64,000 bases of DNA from Pseudovibrio sp. JCM 19062. GTDB lineage: Bacteria; Pseudomonadota; Alphaproteobacteria; Rhizobiales; Stappiaceae. Shown here piece by piece: positions 39,343 to 49,592 of this stretch. The translations under genes and the position numbers were made by a program. Location of the stretch: positions 26,682-90,681 of the forward strand of contig BAXV01000009.1 of the NCBI GenBank assembly GCA_001310715.1, written 5' to 3'. The notes under the pieces are model-generated. The model did not search any database, had not been told where the DNA came from, and was given only the letters and a program-made list of their open reading frames with translations. The stretch's first letter is position 1, and each line of letters opens with the position of its first letter.

Positions 39343-40394
39343 ATGGAATTTCGTAAATTGGGGCGCACAGACCTCAACGTCTCCAGCATTTGTCTTGGTA
39401 CGATGACATGGGGTGAACAAAATACCGAAGCTGAAGGCCATGCTCAGATGGACTTCGCTATGGAGCAGGGCATCAATTTCTTCGATACGGCAGAGCTTTA
39501 CTCCGTACCGCCAAAGAAAGAGACTAAGGGCAGAACTGAAGAGATCATCGGGTCTTGGTTCAAGAACACAGCAACCGCGACAAGGTTATTCTGGCAACCA
39601 AGGTTGTTGGCCGTTCTGTGCAGGATTGGCATCGTGAAGACGGGTCTACCAGTCAGCTGTCGCGCGGACAGATCATGGAAGCAGTGGATGCCAGCCTGAA
39701 GCGTTTGCAGACAGACTACATCGACCTTTACCAGCTGCACTGGCCAGACCGTAATGTTTCCGGTTTCGGTTCCGTCAGCACAATCTGGAAGGACGTGGAG
39801 CGCGCTGAAGACGAGCATGCGATCCATGAAACCCTTGAGGTTCTTCAGGAGCTGGTGAAAGCCGGTAAGGTTCGTCATATTGGTCTTTCCAACGAAAGTC
39901 CTTGGGGCACTATGAAGTTCGTACAGGAAGCTGAAGCGCGTGGTTTGCCGCGGGTGCAGTCTGTGCAGAATGCGTACTCTTTGGTGAACCGTATGTTTGA
40001 AGTGGGCGGTGCAGAAATTGCCCATCGTGAGGATGTTGGTCTGCTGGCTTACTCTTCTCTTGCTCAAGGCTATCTGACTGGAAAGTACCGCAATGGCGCG
40101 CTGCCAGCTGGTGCGCGGAAAACACTGTTCAATCGCCTGAACCGCTACGAAAAGCCGTTTGGACAAAAAGCTATTGATGCCTATTGCGATCTTGCAGCAG
40201 AGCTGGGTATTGACCCATCCGTAATGGCACTGGCATTTGCTCATTCCCGTTCGTTCGTGACCTCTGTGATCATTGGTGCAACGAACATGGAACAGCTGGC
40301 GACTGACATTGGTGCTGGTGATTTTGAGATGACTGAAGAGATCGAAAAGCGGATCAATGAGATTCACGTGCAATACACCAATCCTTGCCCGTGA
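39343..40394 (+). CDS. Aldo/keto reductase, Tas-like (frameshifted)
   Basis: NADPH-dependent (beta/alpha)8-barrel oxidoreductase of the Tas/YajO-type branch, cytoplasmic. Catalytic-tetrad regions visible are FFDTAELYS (Asp, Tyr), LATKVVG (Lys) and LYQLHWPDR (His). Cofactor-binding segments near the C-terminus include LAYSSLAQGYLTGKY and TSVIIGATNMEQL. The ATG at 39343 follows GGGGAA. One base is missing near 39568 (TTCAAGAACAC for TTCAAGGAACAC). Corrected length about 350 residues, matching Tas. Substrate is not known. The next gene lies beyond a terminator. Confidence 0.88.
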
Positions 40395-40430
40395 TTGGCA
40401 GATAGTTTCCTCAGATTAGTCATGACTGAA

Positions 40431-40466
40431 AAGTGCCGGAGCCTTGTGTGGGCTTCGGCATTTTTT
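40431..40466 (+). terminator. Intrinsic terminator of the aldo/keto reductase gene
   Basis: TGCCGGAGCC and GGCTTCGGCA form a stem around TTGTGTG (with one G:U pair), followed by six T. Confidence 0.85.
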
Positions 40467-40582
40467 GTTTTAAAGGGAGTGGAAAGAAAAACCCCAGATG
40501 TTCGTAGAGTGATTATTTTCTGCTTGTACTCTGGCGATAAACGTGAGCTAATTTATCATCTGCAGTCGCGGAGGGTCCTGAT

Positions 40583-41119
40583 ATGCCTCGTCTTTTTACT
40601 GGCCTAGAGCTACCTTCGAGCATCGGTACGATGTTGAGCATTTTGCGCGGGGGGTTGCGCAGTGCTCGTTGGATCGACCCCGAATTCTATCACATCACAT
40701 TGAGGTTCATAGGCGATATTGATGATCGCATTGCCGATGAAGTTGCCTACGAACTGGCGCGGGTTCACCGTGCTCCATTGACAATCAAACTCACCGGGCT
40801 AGGGGCGTTTGGAGGTGCTAAACCTCATGCGCTGTGGGCGCGTGTTGAACCGACACAGGAGTTGACCGAGCTTCAGGCCGAGCAGGAGCGCATTCTGCAA
40901 CGGCTTGGTTTGCAGCCGGAGCGGCGTAAGTATACGCCGCATGTGACGCTGGCTCGGTTGAAGGGCACATCACCTGCAGAACTGGCACATTGGCTTGAGT
41001 TTCGCGGTGAGTTTTCTGCCCCTGCCTTTACCGCTGGGCGGTTTGTGCTGTTTTCTGCAAAAGCAGCCGTTGGGGGCGGACCTTATCTGGTGGAGGAGAG
41101 CTACCCGCTTGCAGCATGA
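40583..41119 (+). CDS. thpR: RNA 2',3'-cyclic phosphodiesterase
   Basis: Two-histidine (2H) phosphoesterase, also called LigT/ThpR, which opens 2',3'-cyclic ends of RNA and can ligate tRNA halves in vitro. Both HxTx motifs are present: HITL near residue 37 and HVTL near residue 121, with the family start RLFTGLELP. Frame intact, 178 residues. GGAGGGTCC precedes the ATG at 40583. It is a single gene. Confidence 0.9.
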   Translation: MPRLFTGLELPSSIGTMLSILRGGLRSARWIDPEFYHITLRFIGDIDDRIADEVAYELARVHRAPLTIKLTGLGAFGGAKPHALWARVEPTQELTELQAEQERILQRLGLQPERRKYTPHVTLARLKGTSPAELAHWLEFRGEFSAPAFTAGRFVLFSAKAAVGGGPYLVEESYPLAA

Positions 41120-41295
41120 TGCAGCTGGTGGCATAGCAAAGAGGCGTGCTGATAATGTGCGCCTCTGCAAATCTGAACATGACTTGCTTAGGGCAGGGAT
41201 GAGGGAAGCTATCTACGCATCAACTCGCCTTGGCGTTTCGCTTGCCCAGTTGTTCCCTGCATTAAACCAGCGCATGACTGGATTTCTGTGAGCTG

Positions 41296-41685
41296 CTAGA
41301 TGCCGCTCTTCAGGAGAACGAGCAATTCCTCTGGAATCTGCTGTGGGTCAGAGGTGGAGGTGTTCGCTGCCAGCACATAGTCCAATGCTGGGTGCTGGGA
41401 AGGTGAATTATCTCCAGCGGTCTTTACAGTATAACGGAATAATCTGGATTTGGGCTTCATCCGCACCAGCTTTGATTTGGCTTTGAGCGGTTTGAGCGAT
41501 GACTTTGCCGGATATGGCTTCAGTTCACCACTGGCCGAGATTGGTTTCAAAGTATTTTGAGCGGGGGCGTCGAGCTGGGTCAGGCCCGGACCTAACGCAC
41601 GTGTTTGTGTCATGGCCCAAGTGTTGGGCGAAATTGATAGTGCAGAACTCATCAGGAGACCTGCAATAATAAGAGGTCGCAGCAT
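41296..41685 (-). CDS. Hypothetical exported Lys/Pro-rich protein
   Basis: I do not recognise a family. The 129-residue protein begins with a signal peptide (MLRPLIIAGLLMSSALSISPNTWA, cleavage after A), so it is probably periplasmic. The mature part is short and basic with repeated Leu-Lys-Pro units (TLKPIS, ELKPYP, SLKPLKAK, RMKPKSR), no Cys and a Ser/Thr/Gln-rich end. The ATG at 41685 was preferred over one at 41697 because it starts the signal directly. Frame intact. It is divergent from the DUF1992-like gene over an AT-rich region. Confidence 0.55.
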   Translation of the reverse strand: MLRPLIIAGLLMSSALSISPNTWAMTQTRALGPGLTQLDAPAQNTLKPISASGELKPYPAKSSLKPLKAKSKLVRMKPKSRLFRYTVKTAGDNSPSQHPALDYVLAANTSTSDPQQIPEELLVLLKSGI

Positions 41686-41705
41686 TACGTGGCCCAAATA
41701 AATAG

Positions 41706-41728
41706 AATTTAATTAAAAATTTAATTAA
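41706..41728. repeat. AT-only direct repeat in a divergent promoter region
   Basis: AATTTAATTAA occurs twice, at 41706-41716 and 41718-41728, each containing the palindrome TTAATTAA. The region 41698-41830 is strikingly AT-rich. It lies 21 bp upstream of the exported-protein start and may act as an UP element or nucleoid-protein site. Confidence 0.5.
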
Positions 41729-41919
41729 ATGTATCGCAAAGTTTGCAATTTGCAACTCAAGGTAGTCAAAATATTTCCATAAAGTTAAAATCGATAATTT
41801 TTGCAACTGAGAGTTAATTGTATTCAGCGAAATATTTTAGAAAAATTGCAGATGACCATGTTGCAGCCACAGTCCTCGTTGAGAATAAATCAAGAAAAAC
41901 AAAAGATAGAGGTCTGTTT

Positions 41920-42231
41920 ATGGGAATGGATCGATTAATCGAACAACAAATTCGCCGGTCACAGATGAATGGTTCTATGGATCGCCTCGAAGGGGAAGGG
42001 AAACCTATCCCCAGACGATCCGGGACAAATTTCGCACAGTCCGCACGGATGAGTGTGAGGGATAGCGCTGGCGGTAGCATTCAGGGGGAATTGACCCTGC
42101 GCCGCGAGATTTCTTCGCTGGAAAATAAGCTTTCCACTGCGACTAAAGCTGACGAGCGCGTTGAAATTAGAAAGGCGCTGATGGACAAGCGCCTTGAGCT
42201 TTCAGTTTACGAAGAAGCGCGACGGAAATAG
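41920..42231 (+). CDS. DUF1992 (DnaJ-C28-like) small protein
   Basis: Helical protein of 103 residues. MDRLIEQQIRRSQMNGSMDRLEGEGKPIP fits the DUF1992 pattern (LIExxIxxAxxxGxFDxLxGxGKPL), followed by a Glu/Lys/Arg-rich helix (RREISSLENKLSTATKADERVEIRKAL). The ATG at 41920 follows AGAGGT; the frame is open back to 41818 without family support. Function unknown. Frame intact. It converges on the acyl-CoA dehydrogenase gene. Confidence 0.68.
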   Translation: MGMDRLIEQQIRRSQMNGSMDRLEGEGKPIPRRSGTNFAQSARMSVRDSAGGSIQGELTLRREISSLENKLSTATKADERVEIRKALMDKRLELSVYEEARRK

Positions 42232-42272
42232 CCGCGCTTCCTGATCGGTTACAATAGATATCAACGCACGCC

Positions 42273-43955
42273 TTACAGCTCGGTTTCGTCGAGCAATCGG
42301 CGTGCGATGACTTGTGCCTGAATTTCAGCTGCTCCCTCAAAGATTGAGAGAATCCGCGCATCGCAGAGTACCCGAGAGATCGGGTATTCCTGCGCAAAGC
42401 CGTTGCCGCCGTGGATTTGCAGGGCGTTGTCGGCTGCTGCCCATGCCACGCGTGCACCCAGTAGTTTCGCCATACCTGCTTCCAAATCACATCGTCTGCC
42501 ACTGTCTTTCTCCCATGCGGAGAAGTAGGTGAGCTGGCGGGCGATCATGGTTTCGCAGGCGATGATAGCGAGCTTGTCGGATACGCGCGGGAAGTTGATC
42601 AGCGATTTGCCAAACTGGACACGTTCTTGCGCATAGCGCAGGCCGAGGTCCAGAGCGCATTGGGCCACACCGATTGCGCGGGCGGCGGTTTGAATGCGGG
42701 CGGACTCGAATGTCTGCATGAGCTGTTTGAAGCCCTGACCTTCTACCCGACCCAGCAGGTTCTCGTCTTTGACTTCAAAGCCATCAAACGCGATCTCGTA
42801 TTCCTTCATACCGCGATAGCAAGAACCTCGATTTCACCGCCGGACATGCCTTCTGCCGGGAATGGCTCTTCGTCCGTTCCGCGTGGCTTTTCCGCGATGA
42901 ACATGGAAAGGCCTTTATAGCCAGGCTCTTCCGGCTTGGTGCGGGTGAGCAGGGTCATGATATCGGCGCGGACAGGGTGAGTGATCCATGTTTTGTTGCC
43001 GTAGACTTTCCAGGTGTCGCCTTCCTTCACCGCGCGGGTTTTGAGGGAGGCGAGGTCGGAGCCTGTGTTTGGCTCGGTGAACACAGCGGTTGGCAGAGTT
43101 TCGCCGGATGCAATGCGTGGCAGCCACTTGGCTTTTTGCTCTTGCGTGCCGCCGCCGAGAATAAGCTCTGCTGCGATTTCGGAGCGGGTGCCGAGAGAGC
43201 CGACGCCGATGTAAGCGCGGGAGAGTTCTTCTGAAACCACGCACATGGATTCTTTGCCAAGGCCCATGCCACCGAATTCTTCAGGGATGGTCAGGCCGAA
43301 TACGCCCATCTCGGCCATCTCATTGATGATCTCCAGAGGGATATATTCGTTCTTCAGGTGCCACTCATGGGCAAACGGGGTGACCTTCGCTTCGGCAAAC
43401 TTGCGCATTTCCTCGCGAATTTGCTCGTAGGTCTCATCCAGACCGGTGGCGCCAATGGTGGATTGGCCTTCCGCGTGCTGCATGAGTTCTGCAAGGCGGG
43501 TGCGCAGGGCTGGTTGGCTGCCGTCGGCAATGACGCTTCAACCGCTTCTGTGTAATGGCTGTTGGATTCAGCGCGGCTGATGCCGAGGTCGGAGAGGCGC
43601 AGAATTTCACCCTGGCTCATTGGCAGGCCACCAAAGACCTGTGCGGTGTATTCTGCGGAGCCGATGCGCAGGATCAGGCTTTCCACTTCACCGAAGATGC
43701 CTTCAGCTTCCAGTCGTTCGCCATATGCGTTGAGCTGCTTGAGGCTTCCACATAGGTTGCAAGCCAGGCCAGACCGTGGGTGGCACGCTGCTCTTGTTCC
43801 ATGAGAGCGGAGGCGATGCGTCCGTCTTTTAGAACGCGCAGTTTTACGTTTTTGCGCGCGATGCCTAACAGGGCTTCAAGAGACTTTAACGCTTGAGCAC
43901 GTGTTTCCTTTGATGGTGTGACTGCTTGTTCTTTTGTATTCACCGTTTCCGACAC
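42273..43955 (-). CDS. Acyl-CoA dehydrogenase family protein (three frameshifts)
   Basis: FAD-dependent acyl-CoA dehydrogenase with an N-terminal extension, about 561 residues after correction. The dehydrogenase core has [59 protein letters not shown] and the C-terminal helical block [48 protein letters not shown]. Three bases are missing, near 43745, 43520 and 42812 (GAGGTTCTTGCTATCGC, one G fewer than fits). Substrate chain length cannot be read from sequence; the long N-terminal part before the core distinguishes it from short-chain enzymes. It is transcribed away from the BrkB gene. Confidence 0.87.
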
Positions 43956-44097
43956 CGCTTGCCTCCCTCAATCCACTCAGTCATTGTGCACTGCAAACTT
44001 AAATGGGATGTATATTTGTGCAATGCCCTAAAGGTGGGAGCTTTCTTCATTATTATTTCTTGAAGCTCCATCTATTATCTAACTTGAAACTAACAGC

Positions 44098-45009
44098 GTG
44101 ACAGACCAGATCAGTTTTATGAAGAAACGTAGCCTTTGGGGAAAATCGTATCAGGTGCTCGCAGATGCTTTGGGGCACTTTAACTCAGATGATGGCTACG
44201 CTGTGGCAAGTCATGTGGCGCTGTCGTCGTTGATGGCGTTGTTTCCCTTCCTGATTTTCGTCGCTGCTTTCTCTGGTTTTCTTGGCCTGAACTCGGTTGC
44301 GCAAAGTGCATCGGACCTGATCTTTGATGTGTGGCCGGAGCAGGTTGCGGGGCCGGTCTCTGGCGAGATCCAAGCTGTTCTGACACAGCCGCGTGGTGAT
44401 TTGTTGACCTTCGGTGTGGTTGTTACGCTTTGGTTCTCATCCAATGGCGTGGAGGCAATGCGCATTGGGTTGAACAGGGCCTACCGGGTTAAAGACACGC
44501 GCAGTTGGTTTTTCTGCCGGACGCAGTCCATTCTGGCCGTTCTGATCGGAACTGCGGTTCTGATGATCTCCACATTCCTGATCGTGTTTGGTCCTCTGGC
44601 GTGGGAATGGGCGGTGCATCTTGCGCCGGTGATGGAGCAGTTCAGCTACAAGGCGAATATTGTTCGCTACGGCATCACATCGTTTTTGCTGCTGTTTGCG
44701 CTGCTGGCGGCACATATGTACCTGCCAGCTGGCCGGCGTCGTTTCTTTGAAGTGTTACCCGGTATTGTGCTGACCATGATCCTATGGATCATCGCCGGTA
44801 CGGCGTTTGGTGCCTATCTGGCGCGATGGGCGAACTATGTGACGTTGTATGCGGGTCTTGCAGGTATCATGACGGCCATTATCTTCATGTATCTGACAGC
44901 CGTTATTTTTATTCTTGGTGGCGAGTTTAATGCAGCCCTGATGCGTGTTCGCCGGGTTAACCGGCGGCTGGAGGACGGGCCTCGTCATCATGGTGAGGAC
45001 CCGAGCTAG
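44098..45009 (+). CDS. YihY/BrkB family inner membrane protein
   Basis: Polytopic membrane protein with six hydrophobic segments; YihY/virulence factor BrkB family (formerly annotated as RNase BN in error). Typical sequence: YAVASHVALSSLMALFPFLIFVAAF at the start, FSSNGVEAMRIGLNRAYRVKDTRSW and the C-terminal YVTLYAGLAGIMTAIIFMYLTAVIFILGGEFNAAL. GTG at 44098 is the start. Frame intact, 303 residues. Its stop overlaps the tail of the convergent EamA gene by four bases (45006-45009). Function is unknown. Confidence 0.88.
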   Translation: MTDQISFMKKRSLWGKSYQVLADALGHFNSDDGYAVASHVALSSLMALFPFLIFVAAFSGFLGLNSVAQSASDLIFDVWPEQVAGPVSGEIQAVLTQPRGDLLTFGVVVTLWFSSNGVEAMRIGLNRAYRVKDTRSWFFCRTQSILAVLIGTAVLMISTFLIVFGPLAWEWAVHLAPVMEQFSYKANIVRYGITSFLLLFALLAAHMYLPAGRRRFFEVLPGIVLTMILWIIAGTAFGAYLARWANYVTLYAGLAGIMTAIIFMYLTAVIFILGGEFNAALMRVRRVNRRLEDGPRHHGEDPS

Positions 45010-45877
45010 GCTTTCGGCTTGGGCCTGCATACTGCGATTGACACCACAACCACTGCCATGCCCACCAGCTGGACGAGGTTGAGGGTTTCTCCAAATAGGA
45101 AATAGCTGATGATGGCTGTCGCGACAGGTGTCAGGTAGAACAACGTTGCTGTCGCGGAGGCTGCCTTGTGTTTTAGCAGGTACATGAGTAGCAGATTGGC
45201 ACCCACCGATAAGACAATGACCAGCCATGCAAGAGCGAAGATCAACTCGCCTGACCAGACGATTACCCAGCTTTCTGTGAAGGACAGGGGAAACATAACC
45301 AGAGCCGCGCCGAAATACTGGTAGAATGTTCCCACGACCAGATCTGTGTTCATTGGCTGCCGCTTTTGCCAGATGGTGCCACATGCGATGGCAAGGGTTG
45401 CTCCGAGAGCGGCTGGGACAGTCCAGAACGGAATCTCTGCGATGCCGGTCCCTATTTTCGGAAGAACCACCAGTACAATGCCGATGAAGCCCGCGGCGAG
45501 TCCGATCCACTGACGAGCGGTTACGCCTTCCTTCAAGAGAAAGAAGGCAAGAGTGCCCGTGATGAGGGGTTGCAGGCCGGTGATTACAGAGGTGACGCCT
45601 GCGGGCATGCCGTTGTCGATGGCCCAGAACACACCAGCAAGATAGCCGCCGTGGAGCAGAATGCCTGTGACGACTGCGTGGCCTATCTGCTGGCGTGTCA
45701 GCGCGAAGCTTTTTCCGGACACCAAGACAACAATGGCCATCAGGGGCAAAACCAGTAGGAACCGCAGGCTGAGGAGCGTGAAAGGCTCTGAATAGGGGGC
45801 TCCGAGCGCGCGCCGATGAAGCCTGTTGACCAGAGCAGAACAAAAACGACGGGGATGAGTTTGGGAAGTATGCGCAA
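45006..45877 (-). CDS. DMT superfamily (EamA) transporter (frameshifted)
   Basis: Ten-helix drug/metabolite transporter with two EamA repeats. Corrected N-terminus RILPKLIPVVFVLLWSTGFIGAR matches the family start; a base is lost near 45805 before GAPYSEPFTLLSLRFLL. Later segments GVTSVITGLQPLITGTLAFFLL and ASATATLFYLTPVATAIISYFLFGETL are the internal repeat signatures. The only start near the new N-terminus is TTG at 45877; no strong ribosome site precedes it. Substrate unknown. About 290 residues. Confidence 0.83.
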
Positions 45878-46041
45878 TGGTCTGTCTTATTCTTATGCGT
45901 CTTTGGTAGATGACGCTGGGTGGCACGAGCAACAATGCTAGCTATGCGTATCGGTATTTGTAATCTTTAAACGATTTATACCTAATCTGTGCGTAATAAT
46001 AAAAAATACTATTAGTAATTTTATCGGCTGAGGGGTCTCCG

Positions 46042-48071
46042 ATGCGAGTAGGGTGGAAGTTGGGTATTTCTTCTATGGGAAAGAAGTTTTTCTCGTTAAC
46101 CCGGAATAGCAGTATTCGATTTCGAGCAATTATGCTTGGTATTCTGACACTTATCGGGTTTGCTGGGGTTGGGATTGTTTATCTTTGGGGTCAGCAGCAG
46201 ACAGAAGCTGCCTTGCTGAAATCCAAAGAATACACTGAGCTGGCCGAGTTGAGTCAGACCATTGCTATTACCGCAGGTATGCTGCAATCCGTTCAGAAAG
46301 ATTACGAGAATGTGCCAAGCGACAGCCTGAAGCGTCGGTTTGATCAGTTGATCGGAGAAGCCCAGACGGAGTTGCAGGAGCTAAGTCAGCTTCCTGTTGC
46401 GTTGGATTACTTCCTGGAAATCTCCGATGCGCGGGACACGATTGAAGCGATCAGCGGTGCCTTTGAGATGCTGCATAGCTATCAGTCCACACTTGGATAT
46501 GATGCAGACCATGGTTTGCAGAGGGAGCTGTCCAGCAGGCTTTCGCAAGCAGAAACCACCCTCCAGAAAAAAATACATACGCAGCAAAGACCCGAACACA
46601 CTGAAGCTATGCAAACATTCAGTGAACTGGCGCGGGCGCAGCTGGCCTACGCGCTGACGGGGGTTGATGATTCGCTTGGCGCGTTTGAAGTTGCCTATTC
46701 CCGCTTTGAACGCACGATTCCGCGAGCCGAGATTGACCCGGCAATTGCTGAGAGGGTCAAAGCCGAAATGGTGGCCTATAAAAAGGCGTTTGAGGCTTAC
46801 ACCGAGACATACAAACAGCGGGCAAGAAGTTCTGAGCTGCTCGCGAACCTGTTTGACCTTTTGCCGCCGCGCCTGAATGAGTTAAAGGGCTCTGCTGTGC
46901 AGGGAGCCAATGATGCGCGGGCACGGCTGACAGCAACAACGGAGCAGACCAACCTCTATCTGGGTATTGCTACTGGCGGTATTGCTCTGACCCTGTTCCT
47001 TCTCGGCACATTGTTGATTGTTGGCCTTCTGCGGAGCCTGACGGCTCTGCGTTATGCGATGTCGTTGTTGGCGAAAGATGATCTGTCTGCGGTTATTCCC
47101 CTCGATAAAGGGGGACGAGAAATTTCTGCGATGGCGCGGGCGCTGCAAGTGTTCCGCGACAATATTGAGGAACGCCACAAACTGCGCGATCAGCAGGACC
47201 GTGAGAATTCCGAGAAACAGGCTCGTGTCGAGCAGGTTGATAATCTGATTATCGGCTTTGAGCAGACCGTTGCCGAGGCTCTCAAGAGCCTGCACAGCGC
47301 TGCGGATGGCCTTGGCCGCGCCTCAAGTGATGTAGGCTCAGCTGCAGACAATGTTTCGAACGAGGCGATGTCTGCGGGGCAGGCGGTCGAGAGTGCGGCT
47401 CAGAATGTTTCCAGCGCGTCTGCTGCCACGGAAGAGCTGGCGATGTCCATTAATGAGATTGCCGGACAGGCTGACCAGTCTACCGTGTTGCCAACCGTGC
47501 GGTTGAAGGGTCCAAAGCCACTGCAGCGACAATGAACTTGCTGAGTGAGGCGGCGAACCGTATTGGGCAGGCGGTTGGTCTTATTCGCGATATCGCAAAT
47601 CAGACCAACCTTCTGGCGCTCAATGCCACGATTGAAGCGGCTCGGGCCGGTGAGCACGGCAAAGGCTTTGCTGTTGTTGCCTCTGAGGTGAAGATACTGG
47701 CAAACCAGACTTCGCAGGCCACTGAGGAGATTGCGCAGCAGGTTGGCTCAATTCAGGAAGCCTCCGCCGAGGCTGTTGGTGCGATTGGTGATGTCAGCGA
47801 TGTAATTAACGAAATGAGCCAGATTGCGACAGCCGTTGCGGCCTCTGTTGAGCAGCAGAACGCTGCTGTGCAGGCGATCACAGAGAATGTGGCGCACGCA
47901 ACGCAAAGCTCGCAGGAAGGTGCCAACGCCATGCAGATGGTGGAAAATGCCTCTGAGACAGCGCGGAGCACCGGTGAGACGGTGTCTGATCTGGCTGATG
48001 CTCTTTCCCGTCAGGCGGACCACATCAATAACACCGTGGCCACATTCCTTGAAAAAGTGCGCGCTGCCTAA
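46042..48071 (+). CDS. Methyl-accepting chemotaxis protein (frameshifted)
   Basis: Membrane chemoreceptor of about 677 residues. The first helix ([21 protein letters not shown]) is followed by a long helical periplasmic sensor (about residues 55-305), a second helix ([20 protein letters not shown]), a HAMP domain ([22 protein letters not shown]) and the cytoplasmic signalling domain with the strictly conserved hairpin tip [17 protein letters not shown] base is missing near 47482 (TCTACCGTG, one base fewer than fits), after AGQADQST. The sensor is all-helical, HBM-like, so a dicarboxylate or amino acid ligand is possible but not shown. No che genes are adjacent. Confidence 0.9.
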
Positions 48072-48128
48072 GGTGCCTTGCCGGTTAGGGATTTGGTTTT
48101 TGGTGTGATTATCTGAAGACTGCGAGGG

Positions 48129-48153
48129 ATGTTGAGGGATACACCTCAACATC
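48129..48153. terminator. Hairpin downstream of the chemoreceptor
   Basis: GATGTTGAGG and CCTCAACATC form a perfect 10-bp stem with a five-nt loop, without a T-run. It is the first of two hairpins in the 230-nt space before the flavoprotein gene. Confidence 0.5.
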
Positions 48154-48172
48154 TTCACAAATTATCATTTTA

Positions 48173-48216
48173 AATGTGGCGCTGGCTCTGGTTTTATGGG
48201 AGCCATGCGCCACATT
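48173..48216. terminator. Second, compound hairpin downstream of the chemoreceptor
   Basis: AATGTGGCGC and GCGCCACATT form a 10-bp stem that encloses an inner TGGCT...AGCCA stem. GCTTTTG follows. It is likely the true terminator or an RNA leader of the next gene. Confidence 0.55.
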
Positions 48217-48300
48217 GCTTTTGCGGTTGGGGTTTGCTGAGCTGAGCAGTTAGGACAGACCTGCTGCGTTGTCTTTCTGCGGCTAATACGGGTTTTGAGA

Positions 48301-49499
48301 ATGATTAATAAGATTGTTGTGGTGGGTGCCGGACAGGCAGGTGTGCAAGCCGCGCAAACTCTTCGCCAAAAGGGATATGAAGGTGAGCTTGTGATGCTTG
48401 GCAATGAGCCTCAGCCACCTTATCAACGCCCACCGCTTTCTAAAAAGTTTCTGAGTGGAGATGTGGAGCCGGATGCGCTGTTTATTCGTCCCGAAGCGTT
48501 TTATGAGGCGAACAACGTTGACCTGAAGCTGGATGCGCATGTGGACAGCATTGATCTGGCGAAGAAGAGCCTGATGCTGGCTAATGGCGGTGAGGTGAAC
48601 TGGGATAAACTGGTGCTTGCCACCGGAACCCGCGCGCGCAATTTGCCGTTGCCGGGGGCTGATCTGGAAGGGGTTATCTCGCTCCGTTCCATTGGCGATG
48701 TTCAGCTCATCAAGAAGCTCTTTGTTCCCGGTAAAAAGCTGGTTGTTATTGGTGGCGGATATATCGGCCTGGAAGTGACTGCCGTTGCCAAAGGCATGGG
48801 ACTGGAAGTTGTTGTACTGGAAGCGCAAGAACGCCTGTTGAAGCGCGTGGTTTCACCGCATGTTTCCTCCTTTTTCCATGATCTGCATTCCGGGAAAGGT
48901 GCGGAGCTGTATTGCGGTACGGGCGTGACCAGCATTGAGGCGTTAATGGCCGGGTTGCTGCTGTGAAGCTTGCTGATGGCAGTGAAATCACGTGTGATCT
49001 GGTGCTTTCTGCCGTTGGTGCTGTGCCCAATGCGGAGCTTGCTGCTGCGGCTGGTCTGGATGTGGATGACGGTGTTCTGGTTGATGGGGCCGGACAAACA
49101 TCACACGAAGATGTTTATGCCTGCGGTGATTGTGTTCGCTTCTTCTCAGAGCGGTATGGCCGCAGTATTCGTCTGGAAAGCGTTCAAAATGCCATTGATC
49201 AGGCAAAGGCCGTTGCCGTTGCTTTAACTGATCCGGATCAGGATCATAGTCAGGATTATGACCCATTACCGTGGTTTTGGTCGGATCAGCATCACATCAA
49301 ATTGCAGATTGCTGGCCTGTCTAACGGGTATGATGAGGCCGTGCTTGTTGGAGATACGAAGTCCGACAGCTTCTATGTGGCCTATCTCGAAAAGGGCAAA
49401 CTGATTGCGGTTGATAGCATCAACCATCCGCGCTCGCACATGATGGCGCGGCGTGTGATTGGGCAAAAGTGGGACGCGGGTCTGCTTCCACCAGCTTAA
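48301..49499 (+). CDS. Ferredoxin-reductase-type FAD-dependent oxidoreductase (frameshifted)
   Basis: NAD(P)H-linked flavoprotein of the rhodocoxin/putidaredoxin reductase group. Two dinucleotide motifs are present: VVVGAGQAGVQAA near residue 5 and VIGGGYIGLEVTAVAKG near residue 150; ATGTRARNLPLPG and VYACGDCVRF (the C-terminal FAD motif) are also typical. One base is missing near 48943, after TSIEA, before GRVAAVKLADGSEI. Corrected length about 400 residues. No adjacent ferredoxin or P450 gene is present, so the electron partner is unknown. ATG at 48301. Confidence 0.87.
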
Positions 49500-49515
49500 G
49501 CTGGGGCATGTTGAT

Positions 49516-49548
49516 GCGTGCCAGAAGGTGTTCTGGCACGCTTATTTG
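49516..49548. terminator. Strong hairpin between flavoprotein and hydrolase genes
   Basis: GCGTGCCAGAA and TTCTGGCACGC form a perfect 11-bp stem around GGTG, followed by TTATTT. It sits between convergent genes and may work for both. Confidence 0.85.
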
Positions 49549-49592
49549 TTGTAAGAAAACTAAACATCTGCCTCTGGCAGAGGTCTTTGACT

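Noticed and set aside
40995..41291. 98-codon plus-strand frame after thpR
   Set aside because: Most of it overlaps thpR in another frame; the free tail is too short and shows no family features.
44782..45843. 353-codon minus-strand frame overlapping BrkB and the EamA gene
   Set aside because: The EamA transporter is read in another frame of the same strand with clear helices; this one is Arg/His/Ser-rich and unlike a protein family.
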